A stretch of 64,000 nt of DNA from positions 2,193,001 through 2,257,000 of the forward strand of contig JAYKKM010000032.1 of the NCBI GenBank assembly GCA_035772405.1. Reading direction: 5' to 3'. Under the pieces are notes generated by a model. It did not search any database. It was not told the DNA's origin and saw nothing but the letters and a program-made list of their open reading frames with translations. A program made the position numbers and the translations under genes. Origin of the DNA: Chrysogorgia sp. JL179-B06 (taxonomy: Eukaryota > Cnidaria > Anthozoa > Scleralcyonacea > Chrysogorgiidae). Numbering within the stretch: position 1 is the first letter of the stretch; every line of letters starts with the position of its first letter. Below are positions 17,725 through 48,046 of the stretch, piece after piece.

Positions 17725-17841
17725 TTACTTACACGCTATTTCGGCAAACCTTTTTAGATATTTGATTTGTATTTCTATACACTGCCTACGCAGCACAAAA
17801 CGTTTTATTACTTACCTTTTTAGATATTCAACCCTAATTTA

Positions 17842-18887
17842 ACTCGATTAGGAACAACATTTTATGCCTCGGAGTCCAACATTTTATGCACACGGACCAT
17901 TATACAGGTGGGATGCCGCTCGTCTCTAACCTGCAGTTGTTCCCTAACTTCCCTATAATCTAGGATCGCAAGTTGATTCTGTTAGTCGTTCTTTCAATGT
18001 AGACGTTTGTTGATTTACGTATAGCCTTATACAGTATACGTTTTATTTGTACCTTCTCCTTGCATGTCCTTGGCAGCGCCTTCCGTACATGAGCACTCTA
18101 CTATAGAATAATTGCCTTAAGATACTTATTTCGTTCATGCCAATGACATATAGTCACCCCACTTAAGTTGTGAATCTTAGCTTAGATTGCTCATACAGCC
18201 AATTTTGTCGAGAACCTCTTCATTAGTAATCCAGCTACCTTGTCATCGTATTCTTACGATCATGGAACATGGATCATGGATCATGTTCATTCACAAATAC
18301 AAACACACACACACACGCACACCTGATTATGCAGGCTAGTTCAGATGAAAAGTAGTGTCTAAATTCAGAAACCTAACTGGTACTGTATATGTACTGTAAT
18401 GTAGCATGTTTCACGTAGCAATGAGCTGATTAAGAAAAATTAAATTTACTGATCTACTGTAATAAATTCTGATACGATTTACGACCTGATCAGCCGATTA
18501 TCGTTGCTACCGATATTTATCAACAGGAATTCCCAACACTTGAATTTGCCACAAAACAATAGCAAAAATAATATTGTATATAGTTTGGCAAAGATAATGT
18601 GAGCATTAACCATCAGCAAGATGGAATTTAAGTTAAAATATGAAAAATGAATTACAACTTAGCATTTTTCTTAAAAAAGAAAAGGAAATTCACAAGTATC
18701 AAAACCCCAAAATAGTATATTCATTGGACTGCTGATATACTGTACATGTATGTTGATGTGACCAGCCAATAATCGATCAGCCTGAATCATGGAAATTTCC
18801 CACCAAAAATTTCCTTACGTTTTGCTGCTCGTTTACTCTTGTATTATTTTATAAAAGAAATACCTAAATAATGGTTTTTCCGTGTTT
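17842..18887. other. No recognised feature
   Basis: A/T-rich sequence with only a short CA microsatellite (about 18,303-18,320). Confidence 0.5.
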
Positions 18888-19022
18888 GGATACTGTGATC
18901 CAAACACTTGGGAAGTTGCTCGACTTACAAAAAGCTAAAAAACACTCAAGCCTCGTGGCTTGTGTGTTTTTTACGCTTTTCTCCAGTCTCGCAACTTCCC
19001 ACATGTTTGGATCACAGTATCC
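18888..19022. repeat. Inverted repeat (MITE-like)
   Basis: GGATACTGTGATCCAAACAC and GGGAAGTTGC on the left match their complements on the right, around a spacer that is itself partly palindromic. Confidence 0.75.
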
Positions 19023-19326
19023 CTTTCTTTAGTGTGAATTGATGTGTGGATGTGAACAGACCTGGAAATAGTGGTGCATCATGGGATCCTCGTTCCAAGA
19101 AAATATTTTAGTTGTAAGAAAGTTTTGGGCTGGCAAGTCAAAACTCCCACTCCCAACTTAACTACTTAAGCCCCAGGCTTAGAACACAATATGTGGCTTG
19201 TGGGCACTGCCACAGTGGGCCTATCGCTGTCCGCACCACCTGTAGCCTGTAGGTGTAGCTGTGTAGGTTAGTCTGTGTGTGCGACAGTACGTGTAGCTAC
19301 ACAAGTACATAACTGCCTAAACTCTA

Positions 19327-21882
19327 ATAGGCCGTTTGCCGTGGCCCGATATCGTTCACTTTCATTAAGCATGTCGTAGAACTGAAATAATTTTACATAA
19401 ATTCCCTTTTTAAAACACGTACTTGAGTCTGAATCCAAAAAGTTCCCGCTCCCTAGACCCGCAGTTTTTTCGCAAAATCCATATTTATTTTCACTCCTTC
19501 GACGAACTTTAAACAAACACGTGCCATTTTGAAATTAAATAACATCAGCCTCAGTAATCCTCTTTATCCCGTTATTGCTCCCCATTCATGACCGAGTTAT
19601 AATTTAGAGCAATGTTATTTAATCTGCTTCAAAATAAAGTAATAAACTCAATCATATGGTTTTCAAAATGGACGAAGGCAGTGAATTTTAGTTTACTTGC
19701 AAGTGAAAACGGTAAAGAATGAGAAATAAAAGTTCTATTAATGATGCCACAAAGATATAATTGTTAAAGGAAGGGAACTGTGGTTGTCTGCACATTATCT
19801 AAACAAACCTGAAGAACGAGTTGGAAGCGAATTGTTCATCGTTTCAGCTTGTTTTGGCATCATTTTGTTGTCATATGAAGTATATGTATCATCTTCTGAG
19901 TCAGAGTGAGGTTTGCTTGATTTGTGATTTTGCCCTGTTCTGCTACCCATCCTCAACTGTTCAACACATTTGACTTTTATATTGTCAACTGCAGCATCAT
20001 TATAAACAAATGTATAAATATGTGCAACTGTATAATGCTTATAATGTGAATTTTTTCTCATTGCAATGTGATTAAAAAAGTTATTTGTTGTATTGTTATA
20101 TCCTGATATTTTGTTGTGGTCTGTCGTAATTTTTATGCATAGAAAATATATACCAACCTTACTACAAATGGCAGTCAAAGATTGATTGTATGTGTATGAA
20201 GGAAACTTATTTCTATTCTTAATACTTGTAACTTGGCCTAAATTTTTCAGCAATTTAGCTCATTCAATATGTGTTTAAAACTGTTAAGCTAATAGAGGGA
20301 AAGGATTAATGGCAAATTTTGACATCTGGTAAAGTTTATTGTCAAAATTCCTATTTCAGAGATTCTTATGCTGGTCAAAGTTATAAATTTAGAAATGGAT
20401 AAATATTTTAGCACATTCATTTATCACCCCACTGATCTCTGTGAAAGGTGCTGAAGGCCATCAAAACTATGAACTTTCCATAGTATAAATGAATTTTATC
20501 ATAGGGTGTTGCTTTCATAACTCTAAAAGCCATTAAATCCTTATCCCTAGCTAGGAGGAAGTAGAGCAATGAGTTCAAAATGTGTTCAACTTTTATCTTT
20601 AATAACTTAATTTGACAAAGTAATATTTTATGACTTACAGGTTTTACTACTCCTGGTTAATGTGTAATTAGTACTAATCCATATAGCTACTGTATCTAAA
20701 TACTAAATGTAGTCCACTTGCAGGCAAAAATAATACTTTCAAGGAATAAAAAAGTGATTAGGTGGCTGTTTAGATGACAAGATTTTCTTGTATGGTAGCT
20801 GTGTTCCATGCTTTAATACTGTCAGGAGTAAATTAATTTCAGTGTACAAATTTGAACAATTAAATGGTATATGGCCGGAGTCTTGATTTATTCATGGTTA
20901 CTATTGTAAATGTAATCCAAATTTATAGTTCACCAACTAGTAGTGAGCATGGTGCAGTTTTGGAACACTAACAAAAATGGCACAAATGAAAGGAGAAGAA
21001 TGTAACCATGATGATTGAACTATATGAACAGATGAACAAGTAAATTTATTCCAAAATAACAATTTTGAGTAACGAACCTTCGACGACCAAAGAACAAATA
21101 TAAATTAAGTTAAATGAGAGAAAATATTAGGAGTATTCCATGTAGTTTACCTTGTATTTTATATCAATCTGTATATTGTATTGACGTATCAAAGAAAGTG
21201 AGCACAATCTTAACAATTTTAGCAGGGCTGGTGTCTGGCATTCATGCATATACAGCCAATCAAGGTTATGTAAATTTAAATTTGTGCTCCTTTCATTGTG
21301 GTTATTAAGTTTTTTTCACCAGTCAGGTTTGTGTTTCAAATACCACAATTGTTTGCAAAATGTGTTAGGAGCTTGGGTGATTAGCCATCAATTCAAGACA
21401 TTTATTCGGCGAACATTTACCTCGTCCCTTCCTTTAACAATTTTCTCTGTTGCATCATTAACTAGAACTTTTATTTCTCATTTTTCACCGTTTTTACTGG
21501 CAAGTAAACTGGAAATCACTGCCTTTGTCCATTTTGAAAACCATGTGAGTTGTGTTTATTTGTAGCAGATTAAATAACATTGCTCTAAATTATAACTCGG
21601 TCGTGAATTTCAGAGACTGGGGAGGAATAACAGGATAAAGAGGATTACTGAGGCTGATGTTATTTAATTTCAAAATGGCGCGTGTTTGTTTAAAGTTCGT
21701 CGAAGAAGTGAAGATACAAGTGAAATTTGTGGGAAAACTGCGGGTGTACGGAGCGGGAACTTTTTGGATTCGGACTGAGGGTGTTTTAAAAAGGGAAGTT
21801 ATGTAAAATTATTTCAGTTCTATGACATGCTTAATGAAAATCGTTTTCTAGGCACATTTTCAGGTCACGGCAAACGGCCTAT
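19327..21882. mobile_element. 2.5-kb element flanked by long inverted repeats
   Basis: Arms of about 450 bp (19,327-19,776 and 21,425-21,882) are inverted copies diverged by substitutions and small indels. The arms begin ATAGGCCGTTTGCCGTG. The core has no transposase I can recognise. It may be a non-autonomous DNA transposon or an inverted segmental duplication; similarity of 19,040-19,070 to 22,085-22,110 hints that it extends further out. Confidence 0.6.
19809..19988 (-). CDS. Possible exon of an unrecognised gene
   Basis: A minus-strand open segment of about 60 residues (KCVEQLRMGSRTGQNHKSS, then an acidic/serine-rich part and KMMPKQAETMNN) is bounded by a plausible acceptor (TGCTGCAG) and donor (CAG/GTTTGT). 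The composition suggests a disordered region. No partner exon was found, so this may be chance. Confidence 0.25.
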
Positions 21883-21969
21883 AAAGATAAAAGACTATTC
21901 AATTCAATGGATTTTGCTACAGTGCTACTAGCAACTTTATTAACTATTGTGTTTTTAGTCCTGTGAAAC

Positions 21970-23398
21970 GTAACCTCGTACCCAGGCTTTTCATGGTACG
22001 AGGTTGTGTGAAACGTAGTGCAACCACCGTGTTTTTGAAGAAATTATTTGGTCCTTAGTGTAGGATCCAAGAAAGGTTGGAATTATTTCCAGGTCTGGAT
22101 GTGAAGAAATGTTGCTCAACTTTTTCTAAACTCTTCCAGTGCCATGACACTATGCCTTGAAAGATGCCATGAAACTAAGAATGAGCTGAATGGCTTGATC
22201 TAAACATGGGTATTGACCAATCAGAACCTGTGTAGCATACAGTACATGTTATTTTATAATGACCTTTTCCTGCTTTCCATTCAATGGGTTTTTTTGTTTG
22301 AACAAAAATAAAAAAACAATCAAATGCAAACTAGCAGGAACTTGTTCAACAAACTTCATCAAGTGTCAAACTGTGTTCAAACCAATTTGTTAATGATTAA
22401 GAAATTAATTTGCTCAACTTTTTTGTAACTCTTCTATTGCCATGACAGTAAAAGATGAAGCATCTACATGTATATCTAAGTACACCTGTACACCTATATA
22501 TTATTTATTTTCAAAATCATTTGGCATGAACAGAAGTTTAAAAACAAAAATGGCAACGATCACTGGATTTAGTTTAACACTGTGTCACACTGTCATGAGT
22601 GTCACTGACATAAAAATATCAAGTTTATCAACAGTTCAGACAGACGCAGATAATTACAAAACCTACCGATGTGGTTGTTGCAGTCAATATGGTGAGATTC
22701 TTGGCTTCTTTCAGGCATTTTCAGTGGTTTGTTGTTATTTTTTTAACCCATGGCCATGTAATTTTTAATCCGCAGCCGGCAGCCATTTTAGTTAACAATA
22801 AATCTTCGGAAATGGTCGTAGGAAGTCGCTACATAAACCCGAAAATAAGCCCCGGGTTAAAATTTTATGAAATTTTATAAAGATCAAAATGATTGCTTTA
22901 ATATAAAATTTAAAAATAAACTTGCCCCCCAATTTATCCAAGATGGCAGCCTTCAATTAATTGGTTCCTCGCGGATGACTAAAATCAAGCCCCAATACCC
23001 CCTCTAGTTTTATTTATGATCACTATGCCCAGCCCCTAAAGTTGCCTGCGAAGGAGGCAAAATAATATCAAGATTAAGGTTAGTATTAGGTATAAGGTCT
23101 GATATCAGGAAGAGTAAATGCACTGCCCTAAAGAACACATACGTTGCCCTGAAGAGCAACTTACCTCGAATTGTTCCTAAAAATCACGCTAATTAGTATT
23201 ATAAAATAAGTCGCTTTAGTATAAATTGACAAGTTTATATCGCAAATCCTCTATTTTGATTGGCTATCGCAGGAGTTACTATCCGCTGATATAAACCTCT
23301 GGGGAAAAAGTCACCTGATTTCGAAAGAATATTTACTTTTTTTCCATGAAAAATGCGAAATAAAAGTTATTTCTTGGGCTAGAAAGTTGTAAATTTAT
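21970..23398. other. Non-coding region
   Basis: A small palindrome ACCTCGTACCCAGG...TGGTACGAGGT lies near 21,970-22,002. A 108-codon plus ORF at 22,442-22,768 has no recognisable motif. Otherwise nothing is seen. Confidence 0.4.
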
Positions 23399-23787
23399 AC
23401 TAAAACAATTAGACAACTCGCCCTTGTTTTCTATGAGCGATAGTCAACTCGGCTCCGCCTCGTTGACTATCTGCTCTTAGTAGAAACTGACCATGGTCTA
23501 TTACAAATGCTGCATTCTGATTGGCTACTCAACCGTTGTCTATTCGTGATAGACAACGTTTGGGAAACGCGTTCAAAACAATGGCAGAAAACTCTCGTTT
23601 TGGGGAGGTTTCACATGAGTTTTCGGATATTTTTTGGAGAATGCATGATTTGTAATAGTCCACTAATTTGTTTCTACTAAAACAATTAGACAACTCGTCC
23701 TCGTTGTCTATGAGCGAATAGTCAACTCAGGCTTCGCCTTCGTTGACTATTCGCTCATAGACAACTCGGACTCGTTGTCTAATTGTT
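23399..23787. repeat. Fold-back repeats built on ACAACTCG/CGTTGTCT
   Basis: AAACAATTAGACAACTCG occurs at about 23,402 and 23,680. The second copy forms a near-perfect palindrome to 23,787 with an inner CGAATAGTCAACTC/CGTTGACTATTCG stem. It looks like a MITE family with a degraded first copy. Confidence 0.7.
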
Positions 23788-23861
23788 AAATAGAAAACGC
23801 GGGCTCGTTGTCTAATTGTTAATTATAAAATAAGTCGTGTCTTACGCATGCTGTGATTGGT

Positions 23862-24707
23862 TAACATGGATGGATTACGCCATCGTGATACGCCATCAAT
23901 TAGCCATCATACGCCATCAATTAGCAATGATACGCCATCAATTAGCCATCATACGCCATCATACGCAATCAATTAACCATCATACGCCATCAATTAGACA
24001 TCACGGCGCCATCATACGCAGTAAGGAGAATTTACGTGTTGATAAAAAGATATTTGTACATTTTATTTGCTTTCTACTGGTTATTTTATAAAAGAAATAG
24101 AAAACATTTTTATCCGTGTTCCCATACGTTATATAAACACTCGTGGAAGTTTGGGAGAACTCGAAATCGCGTGGAAACACTCGCCCTTACGGGCTCGTAT
24201 TCCCACTATGATTTCTCGTTCTCCCAAACTTCCACTCGTGTTTATATAACAGTATGTAAACACGGAAAATGTTTTCTATTTCTTAAATATAACATGGATG
24301 GATTACGCCATCGTGATACGCCATCAATTAGCCATCATACGCCATCAATTAGCCATCATACGCCATCAATTAGACATCATACGCCATCAATTAGCCATCA
24401 TACGCCATCAATTAGACATCACGGCGCCATCATACGCAGTAAGGAGAATTTACGTGTTGATAAAAAAGATATTTGTACATTTTATTTGCTTTCTACGAGT
24501 TATTTTATAAAAGAAATAGAAAACATTTTTATCCGTGTTCCCATACGTTATATAAACACTCGTGGAAGTTTGGGACAACTCGAAATCGCGTGGAAACACT
24601 CGCCCTACGGGCTCGTGTTCCCACTATGATTTCACGTTCTCCCAAACTTCCACTCGTGTTTATATAACTGTATGTAAACACGGAAAATGTTTTCTATTTC
24701 TTAAATA
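23862..24707. repeat. Tandem pair of 429-bp fold-back units with internal minisatellite
   Basis: Two direct copies (23,862-24,290 and 24,291-24,707) each contain an array of about 20-bp ATACGCCATCAATTAGCCATC units and then a palindrome whose stems read ATATAAACACTCGTGGAAGT and its complement. The ORFs read across them encode only the repeat. Confidence 0.85.
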
Positions 24708-24934
24708 ACCGTATTTCCCTAATATTAACCTAAACCTAATACTATCATGCCCAGTGAATTTGTAATTATTTGGAGTTTAGTTTTAATCATTGTAAATACA
24801 CGGCTTCTATGTAAATCAACTTATAGTTGTTACAATCCATGGGTAAAATTTTAAATATTAAATATTAAATACCTCCATGAAATACACTTTCTCTTATAAT
24901 CGAGATTTATAAGGGTTACGTTCAAGACACTTAA

Positions 24935-25253
24935 AGGTGCAGTCCAGTCCGTTCTGCGCATGTGTGATATTTCAAACGTTGGGGACCCCACATGTAAACA
25001 AACTTTAACGGAATAGATTTGCGATAGTTCAAAAGCGAGTATTCGTTAAAGGTGGCGAAGGCACGAGTGGTAGTTTGATATATTAACAACATTTAGGAAC
25101 CAAACAGCTTCTTAAAACATGCTTTTTAGGCGGAAAAGTTCAAGCGTGTGAAAAAAATCCGCAATACTTCATGTTCAATGTTTATATAATGCAATGTAAA
25201 CAAAGGATGTAAACAGAAACGTGGACATGCGCAGAACGGACTGGACGGCACCT
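24935..25253. mobile_element. TTAA-flanked MITE
   Basis: Inverted ends AGGTGC(A/C)GTCCAGTCCGTT extend at least 30 bp, with TTAA on both sides (24,931-24,934, 25,254-25,257). It is 319 bp and non-coding. Confidence 0.85.
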
Positions 25254-25467
25254 TTAAATATTTGTGTACCTTTAGATATATTAACCTCCGAAAGCGCGGT
25301 CATTACGGGAAAATATCACACCGAGGTCCGTACACGAAAGACCGAGTCTGATACAGTAGCGGATCATCTATAGATGCAATTTTCCCTTTCGTAAACGGTC
25401 GTTACCATCCCGAAGCGTCGTTAGGCCACGCTTTTTTTATTTGGATTACGGATTTTGCTCACCAATA

Positions 25468-25788
25468 TTAAAGGTCGGGAGGGGGGAAAGAAAAAAAAAT
25501 TGTCGAATTTATCCAATGTTTCTGTGTTACATTAATTCCCTCATTTGCATAAATGCAAACCTCTGCAATAGGATCCTCTGTGTTGACTTCAATCCTCGAA
25601 ACGATATCGCTAATGGTTTCGCCTCTTTTACAGCTTGTAAAAGTTTTCGGTCTTAGAATTTTTGCACCTTTTTTTAATGTCATCGCCTCCGTCGGCCATG
25701 TTTCCACTGCATGTTTCACGCACATGGTCACGTGGCCATGCGTGACATACCGTATATCACGGTGTATAAGTCGATTTTCTAGGACCAA
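25468..25788 (-). CDS. Unrecognised ORF, possible gene fragment
   Basis: The minus frame contains a plausible protein-like stretch (KKGAKILRPKTFTSC, then GETISDIVSRIEVNTEDPI and AEVCIYANEGINV). There is no clear start, promoter or splice site. A short alternative ORF beginning MADGG shares the region in another frame. It could be a fragment of a repeat-borne gene. Confidence 0.25.
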   Translation of the reverse strand: MVLENRLIHRDIRYVTHGHVTMCVKHAVETWPTEAMTLKKGAKILRPKTFTSCKRGETISDIVSRIEVNTEDPIAEVCIYANEGINVTQKHWINSTIFFSFPPPDL

Positions 25789-25984
25789 AAATTGATCAAA
25801 AACCCTTCATGAAATCATAGAACGGATAAACTAGTACCCAGTCCTCTCGACGCATCAGGAAATGGGCCAATCAGCTTTTATAGCTCGTCTTTGTGTCAAT
25901 CGACCCGTGTAAATTAAAATAGTACACATTCGGCATTTCATGCTAACTCCTGATGCATAAATATAAATACAACATAAAAGTAAG

Positions 25985-26192
25985 AATCATTGCGTTTCAA
26001 ATTAAAGGTTGTAGAGACTTTGCCGAAAACTCAAACAACTCTGCTGCTCGACGTAAGTATGACGTTAACGAAAAGCTTGTTCGAGACTGGCGGAAACAAC
26101 AAGAGAATATTCAGAAGTTATCGAGGACAAAATGTGATATTGCCACCAGTCGAAACTCGAAGAACAGCTAGCCAAGTGGATAGATGAAAAAT
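25985..26192 (+). pseudogene. Pogo/Tigger-like transposase N-terminus, frameshifted
   Basis: The segment reads FKLKVVE in one frame, ARRKYDVNEKLVRDWRKQ and ENIQKLSRTK in another, and ends LEEQLAKWIDEK then stop. This order matches the helix-turn-helix DNA-binding domain at the start of pogo/Tigger-type proteins. At least one frameshift breaks it and no DDE domain follows. Confidence 0.65.
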
Positions 26193-26344
26193 GATTTCTT
26201 TATATTAAAACTAGCATAATATTATAGAGTAAGTTGTAAATACTGTAGGTTCGGTTAAAAGCGTATTTGTTTCCGTAAAATACTTCCATTTTCTTTTTTA
26301 AAGATTCGTGTATTACGCTATTATTACTAAAATTTCTGTGAATA

Positions 26345-27402
26345 TTATTCTGTATCTGATATATAATTAGTTAGCAAATCAGCAATATAAAAAGGCGCCT
26401 GGCCATGCAAAGCCTTGAAAGTAATTATTAGTATCTTAAAAACAATCCTTGATACAGGGGAGATAAGCAGCTGTATTTTGAATTCGCTGTTGCTCAATTC
26501 AGTTTCTGGTAAGCCATATAGGATGCTATTACAGCTGTCAAGTTTTGATGTTATGAATGCATGCACCAACTTTACTCAAATATTTCCTGATCTTGCCAAT
26601 ATTTCTGATAGCCAAAGTGGCCGATTTACAAATGTTATTTACATAAATGTCTATCAACAGCAACACTGAGATCACGCAGCCTCGTACCCAGGCGCTTGTT
26701 TTGCTTTGCGCGACTTTGGGGCTGAGCGCGCGGGGGCTTTTGGGGAGGACGCGACGAGAATCACGTGTAACCGGAGCCGGTTCATATTTCTGGCATTGGT
26801 TCGCAATGCATAAAACGTGATGATAGATGGACAATCTCGGTTTTACTTGGATTGCACATAAGACCATTCATAGTACACCAGATGGTGATGTCCTTAATAC
26901 ATAACTCAAGTTTAGCTAGAGCAGCAGGTCGATCAGTCATCAGCGTACATTATGCAATCAAGGCCGTGGGCTTTGATCACATCTTCCAATGGCGCAAAGA
27001 AGAGTGAAAACAGAAGTGGACCCAGTACAGAACCCTGAGGTACACCATATTGCAATGGTTTATTTGAGGAATGCGTATTCTTTACCATAACTGACTGTAC
27101 CCGATCAGAAAGGTATGAGCGATACCAGGCTAGTACAGTTCCACTAAACCCATAACGATGTTTAAGTCTCTCCACATTGGTCATACCTTTGTCAATGTTC
27201 AGTACCACTTGTTTGTGTTTAAGCTGTTACAATAGAATGAAGGGAACCAAATCCAGCCATGTTCGTTTAAATAAATGTAAAGCTGATCGTAAACAACCCT
27301 ACTTTCACATATTTTAGATATGGCCGGCAAAACAGAAATCGATCTGTAATTCTGTCGATCCATGCAATCGTTAGCTTTAAACAGTGGAAATACTTTGGCC
27401 AT
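26345..27402 (-). pseudogene. LINE reverse transcriptase remnant
   Basis: Minus-strand fragments in different frames give an N-terminal piece (27,199-27,402; KVFPLFKAND, YRSISVLPAISK), a core piece (26,933-27,208; YGVPQGSVLGPLLF and the catalytic YADD) and a C-terminal piece (26,345-26,569; LHGQAPFYIADLL). These are CR1/jockey-like RT motifs. Frameshifts and internal loss make it inactive. Confidence 0.85.
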
Positions 27403-27547
27403 TTTCCTTTTTTAAGTAAAAAGTCCTGTGTCAGCTATACATTTATTTATAATCATATAGCTAACAAAACAGAAATAACTGGAGCAGTTTACTTTCTTTC
27501 TACAAGAAATATAGTCTACAAGAAATATCAACAAGATTCTCGAGCTC

Positions 27548-28617
27548 CAGGATGACCTTCACTGGAATGAAAATCACGCCTCCACCTCAAACCGATGAAA
27601 TGACTGACGCACGGGTGCCACAACGGACTCCTAGAAAATATGTGAGGGAACTGATTGCTAATATTGACGGTATTGGATTTGTAAGTGCGTGTCGACACGG
27701 ATTCCAAATTAGCGTCGACACATCATGAGTCCGGATCGATTTTGTTTGACTATCATACCAGATACAGTGAATGAAGCAGTTCTGAGGCGTGATGAAATTG
27801 CTCAGAACCCCTTTGACCTGTTTGAGCGTAAGCTTAGCGTCTGGAGTCCAATGAATAAAGTGAAGCTTCAGACATGGAGACTACAAGAGAAAAAGAATAG
27901 CAGGACAGCATCCGCTATGACCGCTATAAAGGATGACAGAGCTCTATTCGCGCGGTTTCTCGGTCTTTCCAGACTTGAGATTGATCTTAACGAGAGCATC
28001 GCGGACGGTACGTGAATACTAGCTGGCTGCATTTCCACGAGCGCTGTGCAGTTCTGATGAGCTAAAGAACGGAAAATCTGCTTCCATAGCAACTCACTGA
28101 TGGAGAAATGCAGGGAGTGTTATCGTCATTGATGGTATGGCAGTCGTTCAGTTGATAACTTGATGGGAAAGCCAACATGGGTTCACACTTCGCACTGGCC
28201 GTGACTTTGCCACTCATTTCCTCAAGGCGATGAGGTCTGTCATTTTTGATCGTTGACATTCCAGACACCCTCAAAGAGCGAACCCGCCAGTTCCGACAGG
28301 TTGCAACAGGCCTATGGTTTATAAGATCTCGGATTATGCTGTCGACATTGAAAATTAGATCAGCCTCTTTGCTTCCCCCAATGTCCTCGAGTGAAACAAA
28401 AACTTTCGCAAGACATGTGAATGCAAGTCCAACAAGCTCTGTCGAACACCCTAGCAGCACCCAAGAACAAGTAGATACGCGTATGATTTTACACGCCATC
28501 GATGCCACAGAAGAGGACCAACCGACCAACACCATCTGCATCCAGAGCCTTCCTGTAACCGTGTTTATTGGCTCATTTTTGACATTTCACATAAATGTAT
28601 GTCGTCATAAATAATTG
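27548..28617 (+). pseudogene. Remnant of a repetitive, uncharacterised gene family
   Basis: Plus-strand pieces read ITPPPQTDEMTDARVPQRTP (27,570 on), NPFDLFERKLSVWSPMNK then ALFARFLGLSR (27,725-28,015) and, after gaps, QVDTRMILHAIDATEE (about 28,470-28,520). A GTAAGT follows the first piece as a possible donor. I have a general recollection of such an order in repeated cnidarian proteins of unknown role. Stops and frameshifts break it. Confidence 0.4.
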
Positions 28618-29221
28618 GCATAAATAGATACAGGGTTAAAACTAAAATATTTTAGTAGGGTAATAGCGAAGTGCGGTAATGACGTCAGTATGTATGTTTA
28701 TCTGAGTCTATCATTTATTCTTGTTTATTCTTGCATTCCCAATATAAAATGGCTATTTAGGCAAATTGGTTTGTTTGTCTGAGTTTTGGTTCTATAAATA
28801 TCATTAACGCGCTCCGCTATTGAGCTCCACCTATCATAAAGTGATCGAAATATTTATTTAACGATAGTGCTCATTTTAGCTTAATTTATAGCCATAAAGC
28901 TGCATGACGTCATAATTACTCGGACACTGTGGTAGCGCGAGTCTAGGTTTCGGCTTCATTTGTCGTAGTATTATTTTTGGGTTCCACAAATCTGCGCAAT
29001 AATATTTCCCGTCAGGCTTTTGCGAACCGTGAGGCATGTTACGGGTCAATAGCCAATAGTTCTTTCTTTTCGACAGCTTTGCTTTTCGTCGAGTTGTTCT
29101 TTGACTCTGTTGGTAGATTTTGAAAGTGTGTTGATAGTTAATACGCTCACCATATGCTTACAACTGACCTGAGACCTATACTAAAAGATGACAAGCGATT
29201 TCGAAACAGGTTGGTCCGTGA

Positions 29222-29405
29222 TCACAAATTCAGAAAAACATGTTGTGTTTATATTACCTGAAGACACGTATGTTATGTACTTCGATTCAGTAAGTCCAAA
29301 TCTGTTTTCAGAATTGAAATCGAGTAAATGTTGACCGAGATAACGTTCAAAAATATACGACGAAGCGGCCTTCATGCATAAAATCTTCAACCTAATTTGA
29401 CGTCT
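29222..29405. repeat. Dispersed repeat also present at about 42,165-42,285
   Basis: The blocks ATGTTATGTA, CCAAATCTGTTTTCA, AATTGAAATCG and GACCGAGATAACGTTCAAAA recur in the same order at 42,165-42,285. A similar trace appears near 49,745-49,810. The rest of 28,620-30,000 shows nothing recognised. Confidence 0.6.
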
Positions 29406-30007
29406 CATATCAGGCTTCTCTCACTGGATAATTAGAGCCAACGGAGGCCATTGCTAAGGGACCAAAGTCGCAGTAAATCTGTAGGTAGGCGATGAATCGT
29501 TTTACCCAGTAATTTGAAAAATGTTTTCTGGTCCTCTTTATAGTAATCTTATTTTATTTTGTCGATGGTAAGAGCACATAAACCATCAAAAAACCTCATA
29601 GGATTCTCAGTTGGTCCCTTAGTAATGGTGGACTTCCGGCTTCATTTTCTGAACAATAGTTGCTCGATCCAGTCTTTATTTAGAGATCAGTGGTATTAAC
29701 CTTTGAACAACTAGTTTTCAGTCTTTCCTCGGAAACCTTATTTTAAAGTATACTTTCTAGCGATAACCCTTCATGAATTGGACCACTTGGTACCAGTGCT
29801 GGCTCACCTCCATACGAATGAATAACCGACTTTAGGGTCATTCACCAAAGATGATTTTCAATCATGCCCTATTTTCAAACACCCCGGTAAAGCAACACCC
29901 CGAAGGGTTAGTGTATTGTTAGAATCGACGTTTCGTGATATACCAGATGAAAAACAAACAATGAAAGAAAAAGAATGGAGAAATTCCAATGGTAGCTAAA
30001 TTGAATT

Positions 30008-30013
30008 TTTATT
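30008..30013 (-). terminator. RPN1 polyadenylation signal
   Basis: AATAAA on the minus strand lies 67 nt after the RPN1 stop codon, a suitable distance for the 3' end of the host transcript. Confidence 0.6.
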
Positions 30014-30079
30014 TCAATCTTAGAGAGAAATCCTTCTAAAGTTTAATGCCTACACCAATCACATTTTGATCGTCAGTCC

Positions 30080-47827
<17,748 letters not shown>

Positions 47828-47872
47828 CTACAAAACATATTTGGATAAAACATATTCAAAATTTGTGTTGTA

Positions 47873-47904
<32 letters not shown>

Positions 47905-48046
47905 CGAATTTTTAAAGAGGATAAACATTTCAGTATTTAACATTTCAGTATTTAACATGTTAGTACATAATATAGTAATAAATAGTAAAAAAAATGCAAC
48001 ATATATAATAAAATAACTAGACTGATAAATAACTATAACATAATAA

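Larger units (their letters stand above)
17549..17828. mobile_element. Palindromic Penelope-derived insertion with 13-bp target duplication
   Basis: Two nearly identical arms of about 127 bp meet head to head at 17,676/17,677. The 13-bp direct repeat CAACCCTAATTTA flanks the unit (17,536-17,548 and 17,829-17,841). The outer ends carry CTGCGTAGGCAGTGTATAG, matching the end of the Penelope element at about 33,990. Each arm holds a hammerhead core. Confidence 0.8.

Noticed and set aside
23837..24629. Regular repeats that might suggest a CRISPR array
   Set aside because: Units are tandem without unique spacers, there are no cas genes and the DNA is eukaryotic.
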